The notes: generated from the letters alone by a model not told the origin. A DNA stretch of 64,000 nucleotides from an uncultured Eggerthellaceae bacterium (GCA_910588095.1 CAJUQH010000003.1:96042-160041), one strand, 5' to 3'. Numbered from the stretch's first letter, positions 1 to 9,876 are shown. Program-made: numbers and translations.

Positions 1-1
1 C

Positions 2-631
2 AGCGGCCTGGAGGACAAGGACGCCTGGGGCCAGTGGATGGTGGCCATGGGCATGACGCCTGACACCCTGCGCGAGAGCATCATCGGCTCGATGGTGGAC
101 GAGATGCTGCTGGAGCAGGTCATCGACGAGCTTTCCATCGAGGTGACCGAGCAGGACGTCGAGGATGCCTACCAGGAGACGCGTGCCCAGTACGGCACCG
201 ACGAGGAGTGGCAGCAGGTCCTGCAGATGAACGGCCTGACCGAGGAGACCTACCGCGAGCAGCTGGTCGACAACGTCGCCCAGCAGAAGGTGGCCGACAT
301 CGCCCTTGAGGAATCTGAGAACGCGACCGAGGTCACCGACGACATGGTGCTCGAGAACCTGAAGGGCTACTACACCGAGTACGCCGAGGCCACCACGCTC
401 GACGAGGTGGATGCCGATATCGCTGACAAGATGCGCTCCATGCTGGAGAACAACGCCCGCGCCACCGCCTACCAGGAGTACATGAAGGCGAACCGCCAGG
501 AGGCCGACCTCAAGATGTCCAAGATGCCTTCCGACGTGCCCTACATCGTGTTCCTGCTGCCCTACTACTTCACCGGCATGCTGGAGGAAGCGGGCCTCGA
601 GGTGAGCATCAACGGCGAAGCTGCGGAATAG
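2..631 (+). CDS. SurA N-terminal-like foldase/chaperone, 5'-truncated by window edge
   Basis: The frame is open from the first bases of the window, so the N-terminus (and any signal peptide or lipobox) lies outside. The visible 209 residues are acidic and helical, with the Met/Leu/Glu-rich pattern of SurA N-terminal and trigger-factor C-terminal chaperone domains (segments like TEQDVEDAYQETRAQYG and EETYREQLVDNVAQQKVAD). No parvulin or FKBP domain follows, because the gene stops about 35 residues after the helical part. The likely role is as a chaperone for exported or nascent proteins. The family assignment rests on overall pattern, not on a catalytic motif. A non-coding gap of about 100 bp separates it from the next gene. 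Confidence 0.6.
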   Translation, partial: SGLEDKDAWGQWMVAMGMTPDTLRESIIGSMVDEMLLEQVIDELSIEVTEQDVEDAYQETRAQYGTDEEWQQVLQMNGLTEETYREQLVDNVAQQKVADIALEESENATEVTDDMVLENLKGYYTEYAEATTLDEVDADIADKMRSMLENNARATAYQEYMKANRQEADLKMSKMPSDVPYIVFLLPYYFTGMLEEAGLEVSINGEAAE

Positions 632-730
632 CCTAGCCACCAAGAGCGCGGCTGGCCCTGTGCTGGCCCAACAGGTTACGGCGCCGCTCGTTGCCGGGCG
701 GCTGAGCCATCGAGCGAAAGGTTCTGGAAC

Positions 731-1939
731 ATGGGCAACTGCCTTGTCGCGCAGTCGGGTGGCCCGACTGCGGTCATCAACGCGAGCTTGGCCGGCGTCA
801 TCCGCGCCAACCAGCTGAACCCGGCCTATGGTCGCGTGTTCGGCGGCATCCACGGCATCGAGGGCGTGCTGGAGGACAAGCTCTACGACCTCACCGAGCT
901 CTCGGGTCGCGAAATAGACCTGCTGAAGCAGACCCCGTCCTCGGCGCTGGGCACCTGCCGCTACAAGCTGAAGCGCGGCAACGACACCGACTTCGCGCGC
1001 CTGGTGGAGGTCATGGACCTGCACGACATCGACGTGATGTTCTACATCGGCGGGAACGACTCCATGGACACTGTGGACGCGCTTTCCGAATGGGCCGAGG
1101 CCCACGGCGTGACCAAGCGCTTCGTGGGCATCCCCAAGACCGTCGACAACGACCTGGTGCCCGTCGATCACTGCCCGGGCTTCCCGAGCGCGGCCAAGCT
1201 GGCCTGCCAGGTGACCCACGCCACGAGCCTGGACTACGACGCCTACACGCGCCCCGAGGTGTTCGTGCTGGAGACCATGGGCCGCGACGCTGGCTGGCTG
1301 GCGGCCAGCTGCTGCGTTTCGGGCGACGTGGACCTGCTGGTTCTGCCCGAGGTGGATTTCGACCGCGAGGCGTTCCTGGCCCAGGTGCAGAAGAAGATGG
1401 ACGAGAAGGGCTCGTGCTACATCGTGGTATCGGAAGGCGCCCACTATGCCGATGGCACCTACATATCTGCGGGCGACACAGCCGACGACGGCTTCGCCCA
1501 TGCGGTGCTGGGCGGCGCGGCGCTCACGCTCAAGCAGATGATCGTCGATGCCGGCATCGCCCCGCGCGGCGTGGTGCAGGACCTCTCGCGCGCGGCGCGG
1601 TCGTCGAACTTCGCCCAGTCGCTCGTGGACGTGACGGAGGCCTACGAGCTGGGCATGAGCGCCCACATGCGCTCGGCCGATGGCGAGTTCACCGGCAAGG
1701 TGGTGGGCGTGCGCCGTGGCGTGGGCCCCGATGGCGGATACAACGCCGAGTACTTCGCCGGCCCGGCCAGCGAGTTCGCGAACTTCGTCAAGGAGTTTCC
1801 GGCAGAGTGGGTGCTGCCTGACTACCAGGGCATAACCGACGAGGCGCTGGCGTACTTCCGCCCGCTCATCGAAGGCGAGCCGAAGCTCATCTACGAAGGC
1901 GGCCTGCCGGCGACGATAGAGCCGTTCAACCTGCGCTAG
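731..1939 (+). CDS. pfp: 6-phosphofructokinase, pyrophosphate-dependent type
   Basis: 402-residue phosphofructokinase-family enzyme, phosphorylating fructose 6-phosphate in glycolysis. The N-terminus has the family's QSGGPTAVINAS segment. The phosphate-donor loop reads GGNDS (residues 107-111) and the substrate loop reads PKTVDND (135-141). ATP-dependent enzymes normally have GGDGS and PGTIDND. The Lys in PKTxDND and the non-Gly residue in the donor loop are the usual signs of pyrophosphate use, although Asn replaces the common Asp in GGDDS. MGRDAGWLA matches the conserved MGR substrate motif. The ATG follows a GCGAAAGG-type ribosome site. Donor preference is inferred from motifs only. Confidence 0.88.
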   Translation: MGNCLVAQSGGPTAVINASLAGVIRANQLNPAYGRVFGGIHGIEGVLEDKLYDLTELSGREIDLLKQTPSSALGTCRYKLKRGNDTDFARLVEVMDLHDIDVMFYIGGNDSMDTVDALSEWAEAHGVTKRFVGIPKTVDNDLVPVDHCPGFPSAAKLACQVTHATSLDYDAYTRPEVFVLETMGRDAGWLAASCCVSGDVDLLVLPEVDFDREAFLAQVQKKMDEKGSCYIVVSEGAHYADGTYISAGDTADDGFAHAVLGGAALTLKQMIVDAGIAPRGVVQDLSRAARSSNFAQSLVDVTEAYELGMSAHMRSADGEFTGKVVGVRRGVGPDGGYNAEYFAGPASEFANFVKEFPAEWVLPDYQGITDEALAYFRPLIEGEPKLIYEGGLPATIEPFNLR

Positions 1940-1954
1940 CGCGTTGCTCCTTGT

Positions 1955-2000
1955 TGATGAGGGCCTGCCGCGAGGTGGGCCCTTTCCTTTTTCGGCCAGC
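1955..2000 (+). terminator. Probable intrinsic terminator after pfp
   Basis: An AGGGCC arm pairs with GGCCCT across a loop of about 12 nt and is followed by TTTCCTTTTT. It lies about 20 bp after the pfp stop and before the recJ-recQ start. Confidence 0.55.
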
Positions 2001-2139
2001 CTCTTGCCGCTCACGCCCGACTTGCGGTTCCTCAGGCCCGCTCAAGCTTTCCGATTGGTTGCAAAACTCGCGCTCTGCCTGCGAAGATGCTAGAATAGGA
2101 CCCAAGAAGAGACACAATTTAAGTAAGGTTGCCCGCCCT

Positions 2140-5100
2140 ATGACAGCGCAATTCAACGTGCTGCCCGCCGACGATGCGGCGGTCGTGCAGCTCATGGAAG
2201 CCTGCGCGCTTCCCCGGTTCATCGCTCGCACCCTAGTGGCCCGCGGCATCGACACGCCGCAGCAAGCCATGGCGTTCCTCACCCCGTCGCTCGACCGTGA
2301 CTGGCTGGATCCTTACAGCATCCCGGGCCTTTCCGATGTGGCGGATGCGCTGGAGCAGGCGGTGCTCGACCACAAGCGCGTGCTGGTGTTCGGCGACTTC
2401 GACCTTGATGGCATATCGGCCACCACGGTGCTCACCCGCGGGCTGCGGGCGCTCGGGTGCTGCGCCATGCCGTTCATCCCGCGGCGCTTCGAGGAAGGCT
2501 ATGGCGTGACGGCCGCCGCCTACGAGCGTGCGAAGCAGCACGAGCCCGACCTCATCGTCACCGTGGACTGCGGCATAGCGAACAAGCACGAGGTGGCCGC
2601 CATCGTGGCCGATGGCACGCCCGTGGCCGTGACCGACCATCACGAGGCATCGGAGCTGGTGCCCGAGGGCATACCCGTGGCCGACCCGAAGTTGGGCGAC
2701 GGCTGCCCGAGCGAGATTCTGGCCGGCGTGGGCGTGGCGCTGAAGCTCGTGCAGATGCTAGGGGCCCGACGCGGCTTCCCGCACCTGTGGCGCAGCTATA
2801 CCGACTTCGCCACGCTGGGCACGGTGGCCGACCTCATGCCCATGCGCGGCGAGAACCGCGCGCTAGTGGCCGACGGCCTGCGCCGCATGAATGCCGAGCC
2901 GCGCCCGTGCATCGCCGCGCTCATCGGCGCATGCGGGGTGGCTGACAAGCCGCTCACCTCCACTTCGCTGAGCTTCTCGCTCATCCCGCGGCTCAACGCC
3001 GCTGGCCGCATGGGCGACGCGCAGCTGGCGCTCGATTTGCTCATGTGCGACAGCTTCGACGAGGCGTGCGCCTTGGCCTCGCAGCTGGAGGCTGTGAACG
3101 ACCAGCGCCGCGCCCGCGAAGCCGAGCTGTCGGCCATCGCATCCGAGCAGGCCGAGGGTTCCTATCAGGGCGAGCGCGCCATCGTGGTGGCTGGCGAAGG
3201 CTGGCATGAGGGCGTGAAGGGCATCGTGGCCAGCCGCTTGGTGGGCACCTATGGCGTGCCGGCGCTGCTGTTCACCATCGAAGGCGACGAGGCCCGCGGC
3301 AGCGGGCGCAGCGTGGGCGACGTCAACCTGTTCCGCGCCGTGGAGTCATGCGCGAGCCTGCTCACGCGCTTCGGAGGCCACGAGGCCGCCGTGGGCGTCA
3401 CGCTGCCCACGGCCAACCTGGACGCCTTCCGCGAGCGCCTGTGCGCCTACATGGACGAGCTGCCGGCCGACGCCTTCCGCCCGCAGCGGTCGGTCGATGC
3501 CGAGGTGTCCATCGACGAGCTGACGCTCGATGCCGTGGCCTGCCTGGAGCGATTGGCGCCCTTCGGCCAGGAGAACCCCGACCCGGTGCTGCTTACCCGC
3601 AACGTGGTGCTGCAGAACTGCCGCGCCGTAGGGGCCGACAAGAACCACTTCTCGTGCCTGCTCTCCAACGGGCGCGCAAGCATCAACGCCATCATGTTCC
3701 ATTGCGGCACCATCGAGGCGCTGCTGGCCAACGACAGCGTGGTGGACGCTGCGTTCACCGTGCAGGTGGATGAGTGGCGCGGTCGCCGCTCGGTGAAGGC
3801 CATGCTCAAGAGCCTTGAGCCCGCTCGGGTGTGCCAGGCGCTCACCGCGTGCCTCGACCCCGAGGCGTGCCGGTTCTGCAGCGGGCTGTTCGATGCCCAT
3901 GGCGCTGGCGAGGGCGGCCCTGAGAGCGCGGAAGGCGAGCAGGCCGGCCCGTCTAGCCAGACGAGCCAGCCGGGCCCGGCAGCCCAGGCTGCGGAAGCCC
4001 CCGTGGCCAGCCCGGCGGGGGGCGCCTCCGCCGAAAGCGCCGCCGCGCCCCCGACGCCCGACGAGCTGCGTGCGTCCAACCGCGCCTACTGGCAGTCGGT
4101 GGCCCAGGCCAACCCAGCCCAGCTCGAGCAGGCTATCATCGGCGCGCTCATAGGCAGCGCAAGCCCCCATGCCTCGCAGCGGGCCGTGCTGGACAAGCTC
4201 CATGCGGGCGAATCGGTGCTGGCCGTCATGGCCACGGGGCGCGGCAAGTCGCTCATCTTCCAGACCTTCGCTGCCCATTTGGCCCTGGCGAAGGGGCAGG
4301 CCAGCTTGTTCGTGTACCCGCTGCGCGCCCTCATAGCCGATCAGGCCTTCCACCTCACCTGCGCCTTCGAGCGCTTCGGGCTTGCCTGCGCGGTGCTCAC
4401 GGGCGAAAGCTCGCCTGACGAGCGCGCCGCTGCCTACGAGGGCTTGGCCCAGGGCACGGTGGACATCGTGCTCACCACACCGGAGTTCCTGAGCTTCCAC
4501 GCCGAGCGCCTGGCCCAGACCGGCCGCATCGGCTTCATGGTGGTGGACGAGGCGCATCACATCGGCCTGGCGAAGGCGGGCCAGCGCCTGGCCTATCGCG
4601 AGCTGGGCGACGTGGCGCGCCGCCTGGGCGACCCGGTGGTGCTGGCGGTGACCGCCACCGCGCCCGACGAGGTGGCCTGCGACATTCGTGAGACGCTGCC
4701 TCTGGGCAGCAGCGTGGTGGACGACGCCGCCCGCGACAACCTGCACGTGTGCGACCACCGCAACCTGCGCAACCGCGAGGACTACCTGGCTCACCTGGTG
4801 GCCAGCGGTCAGAAGACCGTCATCTACGTGAACTCCCGCGAGCAGTCGGTGGCCCTTGCGCGCCATCTGCGCGCCCGCGTGCCGGGCCTCGCGCTCATGA
4901 TCGGCTTCTACAACGCCGACCTCACCCGCGCCGAGCGCACCCGCATCGAGTCCATGTTCCGCAACGACGACCTGCTGGTGCTCGTGGCCACCTCGGCCTT
5001 CGGCGAGGGCATCGACATACCCAACATCCGCCACGTGGCGCTGTACCACCTGCCGTTCAACGAGGTGGAGTTCAACCAGATGGCCGGCCGCGCTGGCCGA

Positions 5101-5583
5101 GACGGCCGCGACGCGTGGGTGCACCTGCTCTACGGCCAGGCCGACGTGGCGCTCAATGAGGGCATCCTGGCCGACCTCACCCCGGCCCGCGACGTGATGG
5201 CCCAGGTGTACCGCCGCTTGCGCGCCCTGCAGCGCGAGGCGGGCAGCGGGTACTTCCGCGTCACGCCCGACGAGCTGGCTGCCGCCGCCTCCCAGGCGTT
5301 CCGCGCCGTGAGCGCGTCCGCCGCCACCTGCGGCGTGTCGGTGTTCCGTGAGCTGGGGCTCATCGAAACCCGTGTATCATATGAGGGCGGTGCGCAGACG
5401 CTGCTCGTGCGCGTCAACGAGGACGCTGGCAAGGTGGACCTCGTCGATTCGGTGCGCTATCGCGAAGGGCTCGACGAGCACGACGTGTTCGTTGCCTTCC
5501 GCGACTGGGCGCTGGGCAGCAGCCTGCCGTCGCTGACCGTGCGCGTGGCGCATCCTATCACGCCGCATGAGCGGGGGGAATAG
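2140..5583 (+). CDS. recJ: RecJ-type exonuclease fused to RecQ-like helicase
   Basis: 1147-residue two-part protein. The N-terminal half is a DHH/DHHA1 RecJ nuclease: DFDLDG near residue 87 (motif I, usually DYDADG), VDCGI, TDHH near 165, and the DHHA1-like GRSVGDVNLFRAVESC followed by FGGHEAAVG. An Ala/Pro/Ser/Glu-rich linker (about residues 590-635) leads to a superfamily 2 helicase: Walker A ATGRGKS near 696, DEAHH near 801, VTATAP, and the RecQ/DEAD-type C-terminal motif MAGRAGRDGRD near 980. RecJ (5'-3' ssDNA exonuclease) and RecQ cooperate in RecF-pathway repair, so the fusion joins both activities. The frame extends upstream to 1951, but the ATG at 2140 begins the RecJ homology and follows an AAGG site. 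The stop lies 3 bp before the rel start. Confidence 0.9.
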   Translation: MTAQFNVLPADDAAVVQLMEACALPRFIARTLVARGIDTPQQAMAFLTPSLDRDWLDPYSIPGLSDVADALEQAVLDHKRVLVFGDFDLDGISATTVLTRGLRALGCCAMPFIPRRFEEGYGVTAAAYERAKQHEPDLIVTVDCGIANKHEVAAIVADGTPVAVTDHHEASELVPEGIPVADPKLGDGCPSEILAGVGVALKLVQMLGARRGFPHLWRSYTDFATLGTVADLMPMRGENRALVADGLRRMNAEPRPCIAALIGACGVADKPLTSTSLSFSLIPRLNAAGRMGDAQLALDLLMCDSFDEACALASQLEAVNDQRRAREAELSAIASEQAEGSYQGERAIVVAGEGWHEGVKGIVASRLVGTYGVPALLFTIEGDEARGSGRSVGDVNLFRAVESCASLLTRFGGHEAAVGVTLPTANLDAFRERLCAYMDELPADAFRPQRSVDAEVSIDELTLDAVACLERLAPFGQENPDPVLLTRNVVLQNCRAVGADKNHFSCLLSNGRASINAIMFHCGTIEALLANDSVVDAAFTVQVDEWRGRRSVKAMLKSLEPARVCQALTACLDPEACRFCSGLFDAHGAGEGGPESAEGEQAGPSSQTSQPGPAAQAAEAPVASPAGGASAESAAAPPTPDELRASNRAYWQSVAQANPAQLEQAIIGALIGSASPHASQRAVLDKLHAGESVLAVMATGRGKSLIFQTFAAHLALAKGQASLFVYPLRALIADQAFHLTCAFERFGLACAVLTGESSPDERAAAYEGLAQGTVDIVLTTPEFLSFHAERLAQTGRIGFMVVDEAHHIGLAKAGQRLAYRELGDVARRLGDPVVLAVTATAPDEVACDIRETLPLGSSVVDDAARDNLHVCDHRNLRNREDYLAHLVASGQKTVIYVNSREQSVALARHLRARVPGLALMIGFYNADLTRAERTRIESMFRNDDLLVLVATSAFGEGIDIPNIRHVALYHLPFNEVEFNQMAGRAGRDGRDAWVHLLYGQADVALNEGILADLTPARDVMAQVYRRLRALQREAGSGYFRVTPDELAAAASQAFRAVSASAATCGVSVFRELGLIETRVSYEGGAQTLLVRVNEDAGKVDLVDSVRYREGLDEHDVFVAFRDWALGSSLPSLTVRVAHPITPHERGE

Positions 5584-5586
5584 ACC

Positions 5587-7878
5587 GTGAAGGAACTAGC
5601 GAACACCCATAGCAGCGCCGGGCTCGTAACGCCCGAATCGCGCTTTGCCGTGCTGCAGGAGCTCACGGCTGCCTACCTGCCGCCCGAGGACGAGGCCATG
5701 ATCGCCCGCGCCTTCGAGTTCGCGCGCGAGGCCCACCAAGGCCAGGCGCGCAAGTCGGGCGAGCCGTTCATCCTGCATCCGGTGGAGGTGGCCATCATCT
5801 TGGCCGACCTGCGCATGGACGCCGAGACCATCTGCGCCGCGCTGCTTCACGACACCGTGGAGGACACGCCGGTGACCGCCGAAGAGGTGGAAGCCGAGTT
5901 CAACGACCAGGTGCGCAGCCTGGTCGAGGGCGTCACCAAGATAACCCGCATCGAGGTGGAGAGCCTGTCCGACGAGCAAGCGGCCACCATCCGCAAGATG
6001 CTCGTGGCCATGAGCAAGGACATCCGCGTCATCGTCATCAAGCTGGCCGACCGGCTGCACAACATGCGCACGCTGGGCGCCCTGCGCGAGGACCGCCGCA
6101 TATTCAAGGCCCGCGAGACGCTGGAGATCTATGCGCCCATCGCGCACCGCCTGGGCATCAACTCCATCAAGTGGGAGCTGGAGGACCTGGCGTTCTACTA
6201 CCTGGAGCCCAACAAGTACAAGCAGGTCAGCCGTATGGTGACCGAGTCGCGCTCCGAGCGCGAGACGTACCTCGAGAACGTCATCGCCATCATCTCCGAC
6301 GAAATGGGCAAGGTGGGCATCGACGCCCAGATAATGGGCCGCCCGAAGCACCTGTACTCCATCTACCAGAAGATGACGAAGAAGGGCAAGGGCTTCTCGG
6401 AGATATACGACCTCATAGCCGTGCGCGTCATCGTGAAGTCGGTGAAGGACTGCTACTCGGCGCTGGGCGCCGTGCACACCCTGTGGCACCCCATGCCCGG
6501 GCGCTTCAAAGACTACATAGCCATGCCCAAGTTCAACATGTACCAGAGCCTGCACACCACGGTCATGGGGCCGGCGGGCCGGCCGCTCGAGGTGCAGATA
6601 CGCACCGAGGACATGCACCGCATGAGCGAGTACGGCGTGGCGGCGCACTGGCGCTACAAAGAGAAGGGGTCGGGCTCGCGCGCCAACCCCGATGCACTCG
6701 AGCAGCAGCTGGCGTGGTTGCGCGAGATGGTGGACTGGCAGGACGAGAACGAGGATTCTCGCGAGTTCCTGAAGTCGCTCAAGATGGACCTCGACAACGA
6801 CGAGGTGTTCGTGTTCACGCCCCAAGGCGAGGTGAAGAGCCTGCGGGCGGGCGCCACGCCGGTGGACTTCGCCTACGCCATCCACACCGAGGTGGGCAAC
6901 CACTGCGTTGGCGCCAAGGTGAACGGCTCCATCGTGCCGCTGAGCTACCAGCTGCAGGTGGGCGACCGCGTGGAGATACTCACCCAGAAGAGCGCCAGCC
7001 CCTCGCGCGACTGGCTCAACATGGTGCGCACGTCGTCGGCGCGGTCGAAGATACGCAGCTACTTCAGCAAGGCCAGCCGCTCGGACGACATGCAGATAGG
7101 ACGCGACCGCTTGGGCCGCGAGATGCGCAAGCATGGGCTGGGCATATCGAGCGCTCAGTCGATGCGCGCTATAAAGGAAGTGGCGGCTGCGCTCGGGTTC
7201 AACGACCCCGACGACATGTACGTGCAGCTGGGCACGGGGCGCGAGAGCGCGCAGACCGTGGCGAACCGCCTGCTCAAGGTGCTGGTGGACAAGGGCAATG
7301 AGGAAGCGGCGAAGCCCGCGCTGGGGGCTTCCGCGTCTTCCACGGGCATCATGCCGCCCATGGTGACCAGCGTGAACCGCCCGAAGAAGCACGAGACCCA
7401 CGCCAGCAACGGCGTGGTGGTGAAGGGCATCGACGACGTGCTCGTGCGCCTGTCGCGCTGCTGCAACCCCGTGCCAGGCGACGAGATACTAGGCTTCGTC
7501 ACCCGTGGACGCGGCGTGTCGGTGCATCGGGCCGACTGCCCCAACGCGGTGGACCTCAAGCGCGAGCCTGAGCGCATCATCGACGTGGAGTGGGAGGGCA
7601 GCCCCAGCGCCGAGCAGTCCTACAAGGTGGAGATAACCATCGAGGCCATCGACCGCTTGAACCTGCTGCTCGACGTGACCCGCGTCATATCCGAGGCGGG
7701 CGCCAACGTGCTGTCGTGCCAGACCAACAGCCACCGCGACGGCGTGGTGGACATGCGCTACCTGTTCCAGATATCCGACCTGTCGCTCATCGAGCGTACC
7801 CTCAAGCATCTGTCCGAGGTGGAAGGGGTGTTCGAAGCGCGCCGTGCCGACCCCACCCAGAAGATACACGCCAAGTGA
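5587..7878 (+). CDS. rel: Bifunctional (p)ppGpp synthetase/hydrolase
   Basis: 763-residue long RSH enzyme controlling the stringent response. The order of domains is: HD hydrolase (HDTVEDT near residue 88), synthetase (GRPKHLYSIYQKM near 250 and a following FKDYIAMPK-type segment), TGS (about 405-465), zinc-finger-like helical region with CCNPVPGD near 625, and a C-terminal ACT domain (about 680-763). HD and synthetase motifs both look intact, so the protein should be bifunctional. The start is GTG, 6-8 bp after GGGGGA, and only 3 bp from the upstream stop, indicating co-transcription with recJ-recQ. Confidence 0.95.
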   Translation: MKELANTHSSAGLVTPESRFAVLQELTAAYLPPEDEAMIARAFEFAREAHQGQARKSGEPFILHPVEVAIILADLRMDAETICAALLHDTVEDTPVTAEEVEAEFNDQVRSLVEGVTKITRIEVESLSDEQAATIRKMLVAMSKDIRVIVIKLADRLHNMRTLGALREDRRIFKARETLEIYAPIAHRLGINSIKWELEDLAFYYLEPNKYKQVSRMVTESRSERETYLENVIAIISDEMGKVGIDAQIMGRPKHLYSIYQKMTKKGKGFSEIYDLIAVRVIVKSVKDCYSALGAVHTLWHPMPGRFKDYIAMPKFNMYQSLHTTVMGPAGRPLEVQIRTEDMHRMSEYGVAAHWRYKEKGSGSRANPDALEQQLAWLREMVDWQDENEDSREFLKSLKMDLDNDEVFVFTPQGEVKSLRAGATPVDFAYAIHTEVGNHCVGAKVNGSIVPLSYQLQVGDRVEILTQKSASPSRDWLNMVRTSSARSKIRSYFSKASRSDDMQIGRDRLGREMRKHGLGISSAQSMRAIKEVAAALGFNDPDDMYVQLGTGRESAQTVANRLLKVLVDKGNEEAAKPALGASASSTGIMPPMVTSVNRPKKHETHASNGVVVKGIDDVLVRLSRCCNPVPGDEILGFVTRGRGVSVHRADCPNAVDLKREPERIIDVEWEGSPSAEQSYKVEITIEAIDRLNLLLDVTRVISEAGANVLSCQTNSHRDGVVDMRYLFQISDLSLIERTLKHLSEVEGVFEARRADPTQKIHAK

Positions 7879-7929
7879 GCGCGGCGCCTGCGGGCGCGCC
7901 TCTGTGGCTTCCCGAGCGAAAGGAACCCT

Positions 7930-8613
7930 ATGAAGACCGATCTGTTCGAGGTGCAGGGCCTGTGCGTCGATGTGAGGTACCTGGTGCTGGGCCCTATCCA
8001 GAACAACACCTACCTCATATCCGACGGGCAGGGCACCATGGTGGTCGACCCTTCCTGCGACGTCGACAAGATACTCGAGGTGCTGGATGGCGCCGTGCCC
8101 GATGCCATCGTGGTCACCCATGGGCACTGGGACCACTTCGGCGCCGCTGCTGCGCTGCGCGAGGCTACGGGCGCTCCGGTGGTGGCCAGCGCGGCTGACG
8201 CCCCTTACATCGAGGAGCCGCCCGAGAAGGGCCTGGCGCGCAAGGCGGTGCCGTGCTCGGTCGACCGCACCGTGGGCAACGGCGACATCGTGAAGGTGGG
8301 CGGCATGGAGTGGAAGGTCATCAGCACGCCGGGCCACTCCAAGGGGTCCATCTGCCTGTTCATCGTGCCACCGTTCGGCAACCACGCCGACGGCCTGCCC
8401 GTGCTGGTGTCGGGCGACACGTTGTTCGAGGGCACGGTGGGTCGCACCGACTTCGAGGGTGGGTCGCTGGCCGAGATGGCGGCTTCCATCAAGAAGCTGG
8501 CTGCGCTGCCCGACGACACGGCGGTGCTGCCGGGCCACAACAACCTGACCACCATCGGCGCCGAGCGGCGTCGCGTGTTCACGCGCTTCGGCGACGAGCC
8601 CGAGGAGCAGTAG
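7930..8613 (+). CDS. MBL-fold hydrolase, glyoxalase II-like
   Basis: 227-residue metallo-beta-lactamase-fold protein. The di-metal motif HxHxDH is seen in THGHWDH (about residues 63-69), with further ligands in TPGHSKGS, SGDTLFEG and LPGHN. The early NNTYLIS segment is typical of the YcbL/GloB-like subgroup that hydrolyses thioesters such as S-lactoylglutathione or related small thiols. The substrate cannot be told from sequence; actinobacteria lack glutathione, so another thiol ester is likely. A good AAAGGA site precedes the ATG. It sits between rel and cysK on the same strand and may form one operon with them. Confidence 0.85.
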   Translation: MKTDLFEVQGLCVDVRYLVLGPIQNNTYLISDGQGTMVVDPSCDVDKILEVLDGAVPDAIVVTHGHWDHFGAAAALREATGAPVVASAADAPYIEEPPEKGLARKAVPCSVDRTVGNGDIVKVGGMEWKVISTPGHSKGSICLFIVPPFGNHADGLPVLVSGDTLFEGTVGRTDFEGGSLAEMAASIKKLAALPDDTAVLPGHNNLTTIGAERRRVFTRFGDEPEEQ

Positions 8614-8659
8614 GTTCCGTCCGCGCTGACGGCAGCCTGATATCGAGAGAGAGGTTGGC

Positions 8660-9589
8660 GTGATTTTCAAGAACGTCACAGAGCTTATCGGCCATACGCC
8701 CCTGGTGGAGCTGACGCACTACGAGCAGGCTCACAACCTGCCAGCTACGCTGCTAGGCAAGGTAGAATCGTTCAACCCCGGCGGGTCGGTGAAGGACCGC
8801 GTGGCGCGCGCCATGCTCGATGCGGCGGTGGAGGAAGGCAAGATCGATGCCGACACGGTCATCATCGAGCCCACGTCGGGCAACACCGGCATCGGCCTTG
8901 CCATGCTGGCGGCCGTGCGCGGCAATCGCCTGGTCATCTGCATGCCCGACACCATGTCCGTCGAGCGCCGGCGGCTCATGGCTGCCTACGGCGCCGAGCT
9001 GGTGCTCACCGACGGCGCGCTGGGCATGCAGGGTGCGATCGACCGAGCCGAGCAGCTGGCGGCCCAGACCCCCAACTCGTTCATCCCTTCGCAGTTCACG
9101 AACCCTGCCAACCCCGAAGCCCACTACCGCACCACCGGCCCTGAGATATGGGACGGCACTGACGGGCGGGTGGACATCTTCGTGGCGGGCGTCGGCACCG
9201 GCGGCACCATAAGCGGCGTGGGGCGCTACCTCAAAGAGCAGCGGCCCGATGTGCAGGTGGTGGCGGTGGAGCCGGCCGGCTCGCCCGTGCTCTCCCAAGG
9301 GCGCGCTGGCAAGCATGGCATCCAGGGCATCGGCGCGGGGTTCGTGCCCGAGACGCTGGATGAGGGCATATACGACGAGGTCATAGCTGTGAGCGACGAG
9401 GACGCGTTCGCTGCTGGGCGCGAGCTGGCAGCCCATGACGGGCTGCTGGTGGGCATATCGTCCGGCGCGGCGGTGGTAGCAGCTGCCCAGGTGGCCCAGC
9501 GCCCCGAGAACGCCGGCAAGACCATCGTGGTGCTGCTGCCCGACACCGGCGAGCGCTATCTTACGACCGCCATGTTCAGCGATTGCTAG
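8660..9589 (+). CDS. cysK: Cysteine synthase (O-acetylserine sulfhydrylase)
   Basis: 309-residue fold-type II PLP enzyme making cysteine from O-acetylserine and sulfide. The PLP lysine is in GGSVKDR near residue 45. The substrate loop PTSGNTG is near residues 71-77, the phosphate-binding loop is GVGTGGTISG, and the C-terminal SSGAA motif is present. The length matches CysK (about 310). The start codon is GTG after GAGAGAGG. Thirty-odd bases separate it from the MBL gene. Confidence 0.93.
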   Translation: MIFKNVTELIGHTPLVELTHYEQAHNLPATLLGKVESFNPGGSVKDRVARAMLDAAVEEGKIDADTVIIEPTSGNTGIGLAMLAAVRGNRLVICMPDTMSVERRRLMAAYGAELVLTDGALGMQGAIDRAEQLAAQTPNSFIPSQFTNPANPEAHYRTTGPEIWDGTDGRVDIFVAGVGTGGTISGVGRYLKEQRPDVQVVAVEPAGSPVLSQGRAGKHGIQGIGAGFVPETLDEGIYDEVIAVSDEDAFAAGRELAAHDGLLVGISSGAAVVAAAQVAQRPENAGKTIVVLLPDTGERYLTTAMFSDC

Positions 9590-9780
9590 TGCGAGCCGCG
9601 GGGCAGTGGCCTTTCTTTTTGGGTCGGCTGCCGCGGGCCGGGTCGCTTGTGACGTGCGTTTCGTCGCGGGCCTTTACCGAAAAAAGTAAAACGTTTCAAC
9701 TTATCGAGAAGTCCAAGGTAGAGCGGTAGTTCTTCCTGGTGTGGCTTGTGCTGCGAGGCTGCCCAAGCGGCTGTGCGCGT

Positions 9781-9809
9781 TTGACAGTTTTCAGAATCGC
9801 GTGTATCTT
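9781..9809 (+). promoter_or_regulatory. Sigma-70 type promoter of surface protein 1
   Basis: TTGACA (9781-9786), a 17-base spacer and TATCTT (9804-9809). Transcription should begin about 9816, giving a leader of about 100 nt before the ATG at 9919. The preceding 9590-9780 stretch has no convincing gene; a weak hairpin with T-rich bases near 9600-9625 may end cysK transcription. Confidence 0.75.
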
Positions 9810-9829
9810 GCGGGGCTGAGCAATGCACC

Positions 9830-9876
9830 GCGCAGCGGGGACGAGAACACCCCCAGGCGATCCATGCAAGCTGCGC
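9830..9876 (+). promoter_or_regulatory. Stem-loop in the 5' leader of surface protein 1
   Basis: GCGCAGC (9830-9836) and GCTGCGC (9870-9876) form a perfect 7-bp outer stem. Just inside it is a GGGG/CCCC hairpin (9837-9840 with about 9851-9854). It differs from the leader shared by the other two paralogues and may affect translation or mRNA stability. Confidence 0.4.
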
